Assembly (NCBI GenBank): GCA_036378675.1
Contig: DASUWA010000013.1
Coordinates: 176,503-240,502 of the forward strand
Direction: 5' to 3'
Origin: Acidimicrobiales bacterium
GTDB taxonomy: Bacteria; Actinomycetota; Acidimicrobiia; Acidimicrobiales; Palsa-688
Length of the DNA: 64,000 nucleotides
Shown: piece after piece, positions 48,903-57,757 of the stretch
Position numbering within the stretch: position 1 is the first letter of the stretch
Layout of the letters: each line of letters starts with the position of its first letter
Translations under genes and position numbers: made by a program
Notes under the pieces: model-generated
What the model was told of the DNA's origin: nothing
What the model saw: the letters and a program-made list of their open reading frames with translations, nothing else
Database searches by the model: none

Positions 48903-49691
48903 GTGCACAGGGGACGGGCATCGGAGACGGCACGACGGGTGGCGGCGCAGCGCCTGACGTTTCCACGTCGAGAAACGGACTACGGGGACCCCACTGCCGA
49001 CGAGCGGCTCGCAAGGGACGTGGCCGCTGGGATCGATGCCACAGACTCCCCACTCCGTGCCTACCTGCAGGCGCGCACCCAGTTCTTCGACACGGTCGTC
49101 GTGGAGTCGATCGCACGAGGGATCAAGCAGATCGTCGTCGGAGCTGCCGGGTACGACGGTAGGGCCTGGCGGTACCGCAAGCCGGACGTTGCATGGTTCG
49201 AGGTAGACCATCCATCCACTCAGCGCGACAAGTTGGATCGACTTGAAGCTCTCGGCATCGACAGCGCCGAAGTGCGGTTCATCGGCGCCGACTTCGCGGT
49301 CGATCCACTAGCCGTTCCGCTGAAGCACGCGGGGCTCGATCCGAATCAGGCGACCCTCTTCCTGCTGGAGGGGGTCGCGGTGTATCTCGAGGGCGCGACA
49401 TTGGAGGCGGTGCTGCGGGAATTCAGCGATCTCGCCGGACCCGGAAGCGTCCTTGCAATCAGCCTGTCGGTGTCTTCTGAATCACCTGACACCGGCGAGC
49501 GCCGCCGGCAGTTCCAAGCGGCCGTCGCCAGGATGGGCGAGCCGGCCCGCAGCACGATAGAGCAGGACCAGGTCGGCGCTTTGCTTTCGAGGACCGGATG
49601 GCGGCTTTCGGACCGCGTCGCTCCTGACGACGCCACGCAAGCGCGGCGTGCCGCCGCGGGTCTCGTGGTCGCTGTGCCGCGTGGAGGTTGA
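48903..49691 (+). CDS. TIGR00027-type SAM-dependent methyltransferase
   Basis: Methyltransferase of the LCMT-like TIGR00027 family, 262 residues. QIVVGAAGYDGRAWRYRKPDVAWFEVDHPSTQRDKLDRL is the SAM site with the acidic VDHP, and FLLEGVAVYLEGATLEAVLREF the later motif. Members are common in mycobacteria; natural substrates are poorly known. AGGAG, 5 nt before GTG 48903, was preferred over the nearby GTG 48897. It ends 3 bp before a glycosyltransferase gene. Confidence 0.88.
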   Translation: MHRGRASETARRVAAQRLTFPRRETDYGDPTADERLARDVAAGIDATDSPLRAYLQARTQFFDTVVVESIARGIKQIVVGAAGYDGRAWRYRKPDVAWFEVDHPSTQRDKLDRLEALGIDSAEVRFIGADFAVDPLAVPLKHAGLDPNQATLFLLEGVAVYLEGATLEAVLREFSDLAGPGSVLAISLSVSSESPDTGERRRQFQAAVARMGEPARSTIEQDQVGALLSRTGWRLSDRVAPDDATQARRAAAGLVVAVPRGG

Positions 49692-49694
49692 ACC

Positions 49695-50876
49695 GTGGAA
49701 GCTCGGATTGCCCGGGACAGAGCCCGAGTCTTCACCATTCGCGGCGGCGTCCTGCTCGCGTTACTAGCGGCTCCCTTGCTCATTCTCCACGTTGGCTCCG
49801 CCGACCTGGATGTGTACCGCCACGGCGCGTCCGTTCTGCTTCACGGGCAGTCGCTCTATGCGCCGAGCTTCGCCACTGGCAACCGTGGACACCTGCCGTT
49901 CACCTACCCGCCCTTCGCGAGCATCGCCGCCCTCCCGCTGCTTCCCTTACCCGAGGGATTGACCGCGGTCCTTTGGGCCACGGCGACGATCCTGATGCTC
50001 TTCTGGTGCGTGCGCGTGTCGTTCCAGAGGCTGCTTGATCGGGAGCCATCTCGTGCGGATTGGATCGTCGCAATTCTGACTGCGGCCTTCCTGGTCACCC
50101 GGCCGGTGTACGACCACCTGGCCGATGGTCAGGTGGACATCTTTCTGATGACGCTGTGCCTCGCCGACACCCTGGCGGCTCGTCCTCGGTGGCCGCGCGG
50201 CCTGCTCGTCGGCCTCGCTACAGCGATCAAGCTGGTGCCGGGGATATTCATTCCTTACCTTTGGGTGACCGGCCGCAGGAAGGCCGCCGCGTTCGCCGCC
50301 GCAGTGTTTGTCGCGTGCGAAGCAATAGCCGCTTTCGCGGATCTTGGCGACTCACACCGCTACTGGACTCACCTGCTCTTTGATACCGAACGACCGGGGC
50401 GCACCGCGGGATACAAAAATCAGTCCCTTCGCGGAATTCTCCTGCGCGTGCTCGCTCCTCAAGGCCGTCCGATCCTGCTTGCCGCGGCGGCTGCGGTCAT
50501 CGTTGTCCTTGGGCTGAGTCGTGCACGCAGGGCGACGTCAAGTGGCGATGCGGTCGCCGGAGCAACACTCGCCGGATTGACCGGTGTTCTGGCGTCGCCG
50601 GTTTCGTGGATACACGCGACCGTCTGGATCATTCCCGCCCTCGGAGCTCTAGTCGGCGGGCTCCACAACCGCGTCCGCAACATCGTCGCCGTGGTCATCG
50701 CTGCGGTGCTGTTCGCGAGCCTGCCCTACCTCCCCAACCTCGTTCACGGTCTTCCGCGCGCCGCCGTCGTCCTCTTGCAGCGATCGTTCGGTCTGATCTG
50801 CCTCTTGTTGGTCGTCTCGCTGCCCGTTCTGCGTGCCCCTCCCCCGCGAGCCGACCCGAACGTCGCCCCGATCTAG
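49695..50876 (+). CDS. GT87 family integral membrane glycosyltransferase
   Basis: Polytopic protein of 393 residues with about ten helices and an N-terminal extracytoplasmic DLDVYRHGASVLLHGQSLY, whose DLD motif is typical of GT-C enzymes. FTYPPFASIAALPLLPLPEG and LLVGLATAIKLVPGIFIPYL follow the GT87 pattern of mannosyltransferases that use polyprenyl-phosphate mannose. A role in capping or extending a cell-envelope glycan is likely. GGAGG lies 8 nt before GTG 49695. Confidence 0.88.
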   Translation: MEARIARDRARVFTIRGGVLLALLAAPLLILHVGSADLDVYRHGASVLLHGQSLYAPSFATGNRGHLPFTYPPFASIAALPLLPLPEGLTAVLWATATILMLFWCVRVSFQRLLDREPSRADWIVAILTAAFLVTRPVYDHLADGQVDIFLMTLCLADTLAARPRWPRGLLVGLATAIKLVPGIFIPYLWVTGRRKAAAFAAAVFVACEAIAAFADLGDSHRYWTHLLFDTERPGRTAGYKNQSLRGILLRVLAPQGRPILLAAAAAVIVVLGLSRARRATSSGDAVAGATLAGLTGVLASPVSWIHATVWIIPALGALVGGLHNRVRNIVAVVIAAVLFASLPYLPNLVHGLPRAAVVLLQRSFGLICLLLVVSLPVLRAPPPRADPNVAPI

Positions 50877-50929
50877 ACGCCTCGACAAATAGGACTGACC
50901 CCGGTTGCCCGGTCGGACAGACTGGCCGG

Positions 50930-51691
50930 GTGCAACCCTCCGGTTCAACGACGAATGCCCTCGCCGGCATCGCCGCCGCTCGAGCAGCGGCGGCGGTGAA
51001 GATCTACGGCCGCGGAGAGACAGCCGTCCGGGCGCTCGACTCGATAGACGTTTCGTTCGAGTCGGGCCGGTTCTCGGCCATCATGGGCCCGTCCGGTTCA
51101 GGCAAATCAACCCTTATGCACTGTCTGGCGGGTTTGGACCGGCTCACGAGCGGTGAAGTCTTCATCGGCGACACCAACCTCGAGAGCCTCGACGACCGGG
51201 AACTCACCACCCTAAGAAGGGACAGGGTCGGGTTCATCTTCCAGACCTTCAACCTGGTACCGACGCTCAACGCCCTCGAGAACATGACCCTGCCCCTCGA
51301 CCTCGCCGGCAAGAAGATCGATCCTGCGTGGATCGACTGGGTTGTCGACACCCTTGGCATCCGCGATCGCCTGAGGCACAAGCCGCTCGAGCTGTCTGGA
51401 GGCCAACAGCAGCGGGTCGCAGTCGGCCGGGCCCTCATGAGCCGTCCAGCGATCATCTTCGGGGACGAACCGACCGGGAACCTCGATTCACGCGCTAGTG
51501 GGGAGGTCCTGCGGCTCCTCAGGAACGCCGTCGAATCGCTGGACCAAACAGTAGTCATCGTCACCCACGACCCGGTTGCTGCGAGCTACGCAAACCGCGT
51601 GGTCTTCTTGGGAGACGGGCGGATCGTCGACGAGATGGTCGACCCCACCGCGCAGCGGATCATCGATCACATGAAGCAGGACGGTGGTTGA
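50930..51691 (+). CDS. ABC transporter ATP-binding protein (LolD/MacB-like)
   Basis: ATPase of 253 residues. Walker A GPSGSGKST is near residue 52, the Q-loop IFQTFNLVPTLNALENMTLP, signature LSGGQQQRVAVGRAL and Walker B IIFGDEPTGNLDS near 185 place it in the LolD/MacB group that works with FtsX-type permeases. The permease gene follows with TGATG overlap, forming a transporter of unknown cargo (lipoprotein, peptide or drug) or a mechanotransmission pump. The start GTG 50930 has no clear ribosome site. Confidence 0.92.
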   Translation: MQPSGSTTNALAGIAAARAAAAVKIYGRGETAVRALDSIDVSFESGRFSAIMGPSGSGKSTLMHCLAGLDRLTSGEVFIGDTNLESLDDRELTTLRRDRVGFIFQTFNLVPTLNALENMTLPLDLAGKKIDPAWIDWVVDTLGIRDRLRHKPLELSGGQQQRVAVGRALMSRPAIIFGDEPTGNLDSRASGEVLRLLRNAVESLDQTVVIVTHDPVAASYANRVVFLGDGRIVDEMVDPTAQRIIDHMKQDGG

Positions 51692-54228
51692 TGTTCCGGG
51701 CGACGCTGAAAAGCATCGCCGCCCACAAGCTGCGCCTTGCGCTCACCGCGCTGGCCGTAGTCCTGGGCGTCGCGTTCATGTCGGGAACCTTCGTGCTCAC
51801 CGACACCATTCGGCACACTTTCAACCAGCTGTTCGCCCAAACCAATGCCGGCATCGACGCCGTCGTTCGCGGAGTCGCCCCGTACGGAACGAAAGCAAAC
51901 GACAACGGGCCTGATGCCGGGAGCGGCGTTCGAGGACTGACGCCGGAGTCCCTGGTCCAGTCGGTCCGGGCGGTCCCGGGTGTGGCCGTAGCCGACGGCT
52001 CGGCTTCGGGGACAGTCACAGCGTTGAACAAGAAGGGCAAGACCTTCACCCATTTCGCTCCCACCATCGCGATCTCCTGGTTCAACGACCGGCAACTCTC
52101 GGCCCTGCATCTGACCTCCGGACGCGCACCGGAAGGCCCCGGCGACGTGACGATCGACCGCGGGACGGCAAAGAAGCACCACTTCGAAGTCGGCGACCGA
52201 ATCACGATCATCGGAAACCAGGGACCTGGCGTGTTCAACATCGTCGGAATCACCAGATTCGGCACCACCGACAACCTGGCCGGCGCCACGCTCCTTTCCT
52301 TCGACCTGGCGACTACGCAGCAACTCGTCGGAAAGCCCGGATACGTAGACGAGATCGACGTTGCACGCACGCCCGGGACGAGCAGCGAGCGGCTGGTGAC
52401 ATCGATCGGGGCCACGCTGCCCAAGGGCTACGAGGTGGTCACCGGGGGCCAGGCCGCATCGGAACAAGCGAGCAACGTGACCCAAGGCCTGAGCCAGTTC
52501 AACACCATCCTTCTCGTGTTCGCCGCCATCGCCCTCTTCGTCGGCGCGTTCCTCATCTTCAACACGTTCAGCATCCTCGTCGGCCAGCGCACGCGCGAAC
52601 TGGCCCTGCTTCGAGCTATCGGAGCGAGCCGAGCGCAGATCAACCGGTCCGTCCTCGGCGAGGCGCTCTTCACCGGGTTTGCGGGATCGGTGATCGGGGT
52701 TGGGATCGGAGTGCTGCTGGCAGCCGGCCTGTACGCCCTTCTGAACGGGCTCGGCATCAGCCTGCCGCGGTCGGCCCTGCAACTACAGGCGCGCACGGTG
52801 ATCGTCGGCCTCCTCGTCGGCACCTTCGTAACGCTCATCTCCGCTGTCCTGCCGGCGCTGCGTGCAGGCGGCATTCCGCCGGCCGCTGGATTACGGGAGG
52901 ACGCAGTCGTCCAGGAGACGTCCCTGCGCCGAAGGGCGATCATCGGCGGCGGCGTGTTGGTCGTCGGGCTGGTGGTGTTGACCGTCGGGCTCTTCGCCAG
53001 CGCGGGCATCCTCGCCGTCGGCGTCGGCGCGGGGGTCACTTTCATCGGGGTGGCGATGCTCGCTCCGTTCGTTGCAGGACCGATGGCGCGCGGGCTCGGA
53101 AGCCTGCTCGCTTCGACAGGCATCACCGGGAGGCTGAGCCAGGAAAACGCCGCGCGGAACCCGCGCCGCACCGCCGCCACTGCTTCGGCCCTGATGGTCG
53201 GGGTTGCCCTGGTCGCCGCAATCGCAACCCTCGCGCAGTCCGCCACCGTGTCGTTCAACGGGCTGTTCGACCGAGCGATCAAAGCCAACTACGTGCTCAG
53301 CGGTAGCGGGTTCGCCTTCCTGTCGCCGTCTGTCGAGGACGCAGTGCGCCGCGTCCCCGGAGTTGTCGCGGTGAATCCGGTGCGCAGTGCTCGCTGGCAC
53401 TTGGGAAAGGTCGGCAAGGACGTCGGCGGAATCGATCCGGTAGCGGGCCCGCAGGTCCTGTCCGTTCAGATGGTAACCGGCTCTTTCGCGGCGGTCGCCC
53501 GTGGAGAGGTGCTGATCGACAACAAGGTCGCCAAGAACGACCACTACAAGGTGGGGCAGATCCTGCCGATGGGATTCGCCGCGACGGGCGTCCAGAACGT
53601 GGTCATAGGAGGCACGTACAAGACTAACCAGTTTCTCGGCAATTACACGGTCTCCAACCAGTTCCTCGCCGCGAACGTGAACCAGACCCTCGATCAGCTC
53701 ATCGCGCTCAAGACTGACAGAGTCAACCCGCAGACCACCGGCGCACTGACCGCCGCCGTGAAGGCGTTCGGGAACGTCAAGGTGAAGACGGCAGCTCAGT
53801 TCAAGTCAGACCAGAAGAAGCAACTTGGCACGATTCTCGGGGTCGTCTATGCGCTGCTCGGGTTGAGCATCGTTATCGCGCTGGTGGGAGTCGTTAACAC
53901 CCTTGCTCTTTCGGTGATGGAAAGGACGAGGGAGATCGGCCTCCTCCGAGCGGTCGGGATGCAACGCCGCCAAGTGAAACGGATGATCCGCGGTGAAGCC
54001 GTCGTCGTCTCGCTCATCGGAGCCGTGCTCGGGCTGGTGGTAGGGATATGCCTGGGAGCCGCGGTGGTGTCCGCGCTGAGCGCCAGCTTCATCACTACGC
54101 TTGCGATCCCGGTCGGCACTGTGATCGTCGTGCTGATTCTGGCTGCCATATTCGGCGTCGGTGCCGCAGTATGGCCCGCGAGGCGTGCTGCCAAGCTTGA
54201 CGTCCTTACCGCGATCTACACAGTCTGA
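51691..54228 (+). CDS. FtsX-like ABC permease (MacB/DUF214 type), two-domain
   Basis: Membrane permease of 845 residues consisting of two FtsX-like halves. Each half has a helix, a large extracytoplasmic domain (about residues 40-250 and 510-700), and three helices; the C-terminal set is near 720-840 (ILGVVYALLGLSIVIALVGVVNTLALSVMERTREIGLLRAVGMQRRQ). The repeated GQRTRELALLRAIGASRAQ near residue 295 confirms the duplication. Such pumps export or extract lipoproteins and antimicrobial compounds. ATG 51691 overlaps the ATPase stop by one base. Confidence 0.92.
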   Translation: MFRATLKSIAAHKLRLALTALAVVLGVAFMSGTFVLTDTIRHTFNQLFAQTNAGIDAVVRGVAPYGTKANDNGPDAGSGVRGLTPESLVQSVRAVPGVAVADGSASGTVTALNKKGKTFTHFAPTIAISWFNDRQLSALHLTSGRAPEGPGDVTIDRGTAKKHHFEVGDRITIIGNQGPGVFNIVGITRFGTTDNLAGATLLSFDLATTQQLVGKPGYVDEIDVARTPGTSSERLVTSIGATLPKGYEVVTGGQAASEQASNVTQGLSQFNTILLVFAAIALFVGAFLIFNTFSILVGQRTRELALLRAIGASRAQINRSVLGEALFTGFAGSVIGVGIGVLLAAGLYALLNGLGISLPRSALQLQARTVIVGLLVGTFVTLISAVLPALRAGGIPPAAGLREDAVVQETSLRRRAIIGGGVLVVGLVVLTVGLFASAGILAVGVGAGVTFIGVAMLAPFVAGPMARGLGSLLASTGITGRLSQENAARNPRRTAATASALMVGVALVAAIATLAQSATVSFNGLFDRAIKANYVLSGSGFAFLSPSVEDAVRRVPGVVAVNPVRSARWHLGKVGKDVGGIDPVAGPQVLSVQMVTGSFAAVARGEVLIDNKVAKNDHYKVGQILPMGFAATGVQNVVIGGTYKTNQFLGNYTVSNQFLAANVNQTLDQLIALKTDRVNPQTTGALTAAVKAFGNVKVKTAAQFKSDQKKQLGTILGVVYALLGLSIVIALVGVVNTLALSVMERTREIGLLRAVGMQRRQVKRMIRGEAVVVSLIGAVLGLVVGICLGAAVVSALSASFITTLAIPVGTVIVVLILAAIFGVGAAVWPARRAAKLDVLTAIYTV

Positions 54229-54258
54229 GGTCTTGCGGTCACTCAGTGACTCAATGAC

Positions 54259-55110
54259 TCAGCGAGTCTTGGCCGCTCTGTCGATTGCGTCGAACTCGTC
54301 GTTGGTCAGGTGAACTGAAAGCGCGCCCGCGTTCTCGAGAACGTGTTCCGGCTTCGTCGCTCCCGGTATGGGGATCACATGATCGTCCCGTAGCAAGAGC
54401 CAAGCAAGTGCAACCTGGGTTGGGGTCGCTCCATGGGCTTGGCCAACTTCGCTCAGAGTGCCGGCAAGCTTTGAGCCGGCGATAGACCCGCCACTGATCG
54501 GCCGATAAGCCACCAGGGCCACGTCCATCTCTCTGCATGCTTCGAGCACGCCGTTGGCCTCAGGCTTTCGTTGAAGCAAGCTGTACTGGACCTGATTCGC
54601 TGCCAGCGGAATGTGGTGGTGGCCGAGGGCCTCCGAAGCCTTCCGCATCTGCGCCACGCTGCAGTTGCTGACGCCGACCGCCTTGATCTTCCCTGCCTTG
54701 ACGGCCTTCGCCATCGGCTGCATCCAGGTGCCGACGCCGCGAGGCGAGAAAGGAAAGTGAAGGTAATAGAGGTCGATCGAGTCGACTCCGAGTCGATCGA
54801 GAGTCCTGTCCAGAGCAGAGGTCAGCTGTCCTGGCGTGAGGCGGTAGGGGAAGGGAGCGAACTTGCTCGCCATGACCACCGGCCCGTGCTGGTTGCGCGC
54901 GGCTTCGCCGATCGCCCTTTCCGACTTTCCGCTGCTGTACACCTCGGCGGTATCGAAGAATCCGATCCCTTCAGCGAGCGCTGCGTTGTAAGCGGCTTGC
55001 AAACGGGCCTGATCGACATTCCCGCTACCCCAGCGGTTGGTTCCGACTCCGAGCGCAGGAACGGATATGCCCGATCTACCGAGCGGTCGAGTCGTGCTCG
55101 AGATCTCCAC
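54259..55110 (-). CDS. Aldo/keto reductase
   Basis: NADPH-dependent aldo/keto reductase of 283 residues. The catalytic tetrad is Asp53 and Tyr58 in FFDTAEVYSSG, Lys83 in ASKFAPF, and His118 in YYLHFPF. Later motifs AVGVSNCSVAQM and IPIPGATKPEHVLEN (phosphate binding) are intact. Substrate probably an aldehyde or ketone of general metabolism. TAACCT 8 nt before GTG 55110 supports the start. It lies between two unrelated ABC systems. Confidence 0.92.
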   Translation of the reverse strand: MEISSTTRPLGRSGISVPALGVGTNRWGSGNVDQARLQAAYNAALAEGIGFFDTAEVYSSGKSERAIGEAARNQHGPVVMASKFAPFPYRLTPGQLTSALDRTLDRLGVDSIDLYYLHFPFSPRGVGTWMQPMAKAVKAGKIKAVGVSNCSVAQMRKASEALGHHHIPLAANQVQYSLLQRKPEANGVLEACREMDVALVAYRPISGGSIAGSKLAGTLSEVGQAHGATPTQVALAWLLLRDDHVIPIPGATKPEHVLENAGALSVHLTNDEFDAIDRAAKTR

Positions 55111-55118
55111 GCCGGCCG

Positions 55119-55124
55119 AGGTTA
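55119..55124 (-). promoter_or_regulatory. Leaderless -10 box (TAACCT) of the aldo/keto reductase
   Basis: TAACCT on the minus strand is 8 nt before GTG 55110. Confidence 0.45.
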
Positions 55125-55296
55125 GCTCGACCCCTTAAATCGTTTTGACCCGTCCCGAACGCCCGGTAGCGTCGTCAGCCGTGATCGTCTGAGCCCCTTT
55201 GCGAGTACCCGGGCACGTGCCGAAGAGCCAGCACCCGTGCCTGCGCGTCCGCGACCAGAGCTACAGGGCCAAACCTCAAACGACGGGGAGGAGATG

Positions 55297-56115
55297 ATGC
55301 ACGCCAGCTACCCGCTGTCGGTGAGCGGGATCAACAAGGTTTTCCGGCCGGGAAGGCTGTCGAGGCTGAAGGGCAAGCGGCCTCATCACGCGCTCCGTGA
55401 CATCTCCTTCCAGGTCGAGCCGGGAGAGATCTACGGCATCATCGGAGCGAACGGATCAGGAAAATCGACGCTCATCCGGATCCTGAGCACGTTGCTCCTG
55501 CCGGACGACGGCGAGGTTCGCGTCTTCGGTCACGACGCGGTTCGTGAACCGCTGGCGGTCCGGCCGCTGATCAACCGTGTTTCGGCCGACCCTTCGTTCT
55601 TCAGGCCGATGAGCGCCATTGAGAATCTCCAGTTCTTCGGGCGCGTTTACGGAGTGCCCGGCTCGGACATACGCCGGGACTGCGAGCAGATCCTGGCCAG
55701 GTTGCACCTCGAGCCTGACAAGTCACGGGAGGCGATGCTGCACCTGTCCCGCGGTCAGCAGCAGAAGGTAGCGGTCGCACGCGCGTTCCTGACCAGGCCC
55801 CGTTTGATGCTGCTGGATGAGCCGACGACAGGTTTGGACCCGCGGAGCAAGCGGGACGTACAGGGATTCGTTACCGAGGTTCGGCGGGAGGATGGAGTCA
55901 CCGTTCTGCTGACCACCCACGACATGGACGAGGCCGAGCTGCTTTGCGACAGGATCGGGTTTCTCGCAGGCGGGCGACTCGTCGCCGAGGGTACGCCTCT
56001 CGAGCTGCGAAAGCAGGTCTCGGCCGGTCGCAGCCTTGACGAGGTCGACATGGAGACGGTGTTCATGGAGCTGACCGGCCGCAGCATCGAGGAGGACGAG
56101 GAGGAGGGCGAATGA
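55297..56115 (+). CDS. ABC transporter ATP-binding protein (exporter type)
   Basis: ATPase of 272 residues. Walker A GANGSGKST is near residue 54, signature LSRGQQQKVAVARAFL near 148 and Walker B LMLLDEPTTGLDPRS near 170; the LSRGQ variant of the signature (Arg for Gly) is unusual but seen in this clade. The C-terminus is strongly acidic (EEDEEEGE). GGAGG, 5 nt before ATG 55297, sets the start. The permease gene follows with a 4-bp ATGA overlap. Substrate unknown. Confidence 0.92.
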   Translation: MHASYPLSVSGINKVFRPGRLSRLKGKRPHHALRDISFQVEPGEIYGIIGANGSGKSTLIRILSTLLLPDDGEVRVFGHDAVREPLAVRPLINRVSADPSFFRPMSAIENLQFFGRVYGVPGSDIRRDCEQILARLHLEPDKSREAMLHLSRGQQQKVAVARAFLTRPRLMLLDEPTTGLDPRSKRDVQGFVTEVRREDGVTVLLTTHDMDEAELLCDRIGFLAGGRLVAEGTPLELRKQVSAGRSLDEVDMETVFMELTGRSIEEDEEEGE

Positions 56116-56972
56116 CTGCAATCAGCACTGCGCCGCACGCGGCGACGCTGCGAACACCCAGGCGGATCGCGCTCGGTTGGGCGTTCGTCGAGCGCCAGAC
56201 CAACCTGTGGAAGCGCTACTGGGCCTGGGAGATCGTGTGGTTGGTGTACGGCGTCGTCAATACGCTCGCGGTGACGTTCATCGCGCAGGAGGCAGGTCGC
56301 ACCGGCGCGGTCAGCGCAAGCGAAGTGCGCCGGCTCACGCTGTTCCTCCTGATCGGGACACTCGTGTGGGCCTACCTGTCAGCGGTCCTCGACGACATGA
56401 GCCTGGTCATCACCTGGGAACGGTGGGAGGGAACCATCGAGCACACCTTGATGGCGCCGGTCCCGCGCCTGTGGCACCTGCTCGGGATGTCCGCCTTCGG
56501 TGTGCTTCACGCGGTGATCCGGACCGCCGCGATCATGGCCTGCTCGTTGCCGTTCTTCACGGTGGATCTCGGCCACGCTTCGTGGTCTGCCGCGGTCATG
56601 GTTCTCGCGGTGGGAAGCATCAGCCTGGTCGGGCTCGGCATATTGGCGGGCATCCTGCCGCTGCTCTACCCGGAGCGGGGAGTCCAGATGTCATTCATGG
56701 TCCAGGCGCTGGTCCTGCTCATCTCCGGCGTCTACTACTCGGTCGACATCCTCCCCGGATGGCTGAGAACGGTGTCGCATCTGTCCCCGGCGACGTACCT
56801 GCTCCGGGGAATCCGGGCAGCGTTGATCGACGGGCACGGCTTGAGCTCGCAGGGAGAGACGCTCGCCGTACTCGGGCTGTTCGGCGTGGTGATCGTCCCC
56901 CTCTCCCTCGCCGGATTCTCGGCTGCCGAGCATTGGGCCAAGAAGACGGGCCGGCTGAAGCGACAGGGCTGA
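56112..56972 (+). CDS. ABC-2 type permease
   Basis: Permease of 286 residues with six or more helices. WKRYWAWEIVWLVYGVVNTLAVTFIAQEAG, WERWEGTIEHTLMAPVPRLWHLLGMSAFG and GILAGILPLLYPERGVQMSFMVQALVLLISGVYYS are typical of the ABC-2 export family. The last codons lie in the first copy of a 14-bp tandem repeat that continues into the intergenic gap. It forms a transporter with the preceding ATPase. Confidence 0.92.
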   Translation: MTAISTAPHAATLRTPRRIALGWAFVERQTNLWKRYWAWEIVWLVYGVVNTLAVTFIAQEAGRTGAVSASEVRRLTLFLLIGTLVWAYLSAVLDDMSLVITWERWEGTIEHTLMAPVPRLWHLLGMSAFGVLHAVIRTAAIMACSLPFFTVDLGHASWSAAVMVLAVGSISLVGLGILAGILPLLYPERGVQMSFMVQALVLLISGVYYSVDILPGWLRTVSHLSPATYLLRGIRAALIDGHGLSSQGETLAVLGLFGVVIVPLSLAGFSAAEHWAKKTGRLKRQG

Positions 56973-57050
56973 AGCCACAGGGTTGAAACGGGAGGGCTAA
57001 ATCGGCAGGGCTAAATCGGCAGGGCAGGGGCTTAACCGGCAGGGCGCCAC
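56961..57050. repeat. Six imperfect 14-bp tandem repeats
   Basis: Units based on CGGCAGGGCTAAAT run at 56961-56974, 56975-56988, 56989-57002, 57003-57016, 57017-57036 (20 bp) and 57037-57050. The first contains the stop codon of the permease gene. The array ends 51 bp before the TetR start and 7 bp before its operator. The CGRCAGGG core is repeated best in the last three units. Confidence 0.85.
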
Positions 57051-57056
57051 AAAAAC

Positions 57057-57093
57057 AATCAGGCTTGACTGATTTTCTTTTTCCCTGTACAAC
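57057..57093 (+). promoter_or_regulatory. Promoter and palindromic operator of the TetR/AurF operon
   Basis: TTGACT (57065-57070) and TACAAC (57088-57093) with 17-bp spacing form a promoter, and AATCAG-GCTTGA-CTGATT (57057-57074) is a 6+6+6 inverted repeat overlapping the -35. This is the natural place for autorepression by the TetR protein encoded just downstream. Confidence 0.65.
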
Positions 57094-57100
57094 TCTCTCA

Positions 57101-57757
57101 ATGGCCTCGAAACGGCAGCAACCGGCGGTGACACCCACCGGCCGTCCGATGCAGCAGCGCGCCATCGACACCAGGACAGCCCTTCTCGACGCTGCCATCG
57201 ACTGCCTGGTGGAGATCGGCTACGGGGCGACCACGACGATCGAAACAGCCCGCCGCGCCGGGGTTTCCCGAGGTGCGCAGTTGCATCACTTCCCGACCAA
57301 GACGCAGCTTTTGACCTCGGCCGTCGAGCGGCTTTTGGAGCGCAGGATCGAGGAGTTCCGCAAGGCCTTCGTGGACGTTCCTCACGGGCCCGGCCGGCTG
57401 GAGCGGGCCGTCGACGTGCTTTGGTCGATGTTCGAGTCGTCGACGTTCGTCGCGATGGCCGAGCTCTGGGTCGCCGCCCGGACCGATCCTGATCTCGCCT
57501 CTGCTGTGGTCGAGATGGACCGGCGTTTCGTCGAGGAGTGCACGACCGTCTACGCCGAACTTTTTTCTCAGGAGGACGGCCGCAACCAGGAACTCGATGA
57601 CATGGCCGTCAGCTTCGCGTTCGCCTTGATGGACGGCCTCGCCTTCCAGCGCCTCGTGCCGAAGCCGTACCAGCGTCCTGCCGGCGACTACCTCGAGGCC
57701 CTCAAGGCAATCGCCGCGATGTTCAGCAACCCCCCGGAAGGAGCCGAACACCCATGA
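57101..57757 (+). CDS. TetR/AcrR family regulator
   Basis: Repressor of 218 residues with an N-terminal helix-turn-helix (about residues 22-65: ALLDAAIDCLVEIGYGATTTIETARRAGVSRGAQLHHFPTKTQ) and a ligand domain. ATG 57101 is chosen; a more distal GTG/ATG-type start would include the promoter. The stop overlaps the next gene (ATGA), which places it first in the operon with the diiron oxygenase and MFS transporter, and the upstream palindrome suggests autoregulation. Confidence 0.92.
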   Translation: MASKRQQPAVTPTGRPMQQRAIDTRTALLDAAIDCLVEIGYGATTTIETARRAGVSRGAQLHHFPTKTQLLTSAVERLLERRIEEFRKAFVDVPHGPGRLERAVDVLWSMFESSTFVAMAELWVAARTDPDLASAVVEMDRRFVEECTTVYAELFSQEDGRNQELDDMAVSFAFALMDGLAFQRLVPKPYQRPAGDYLEALKAIAAMFSNPPEGAEHP

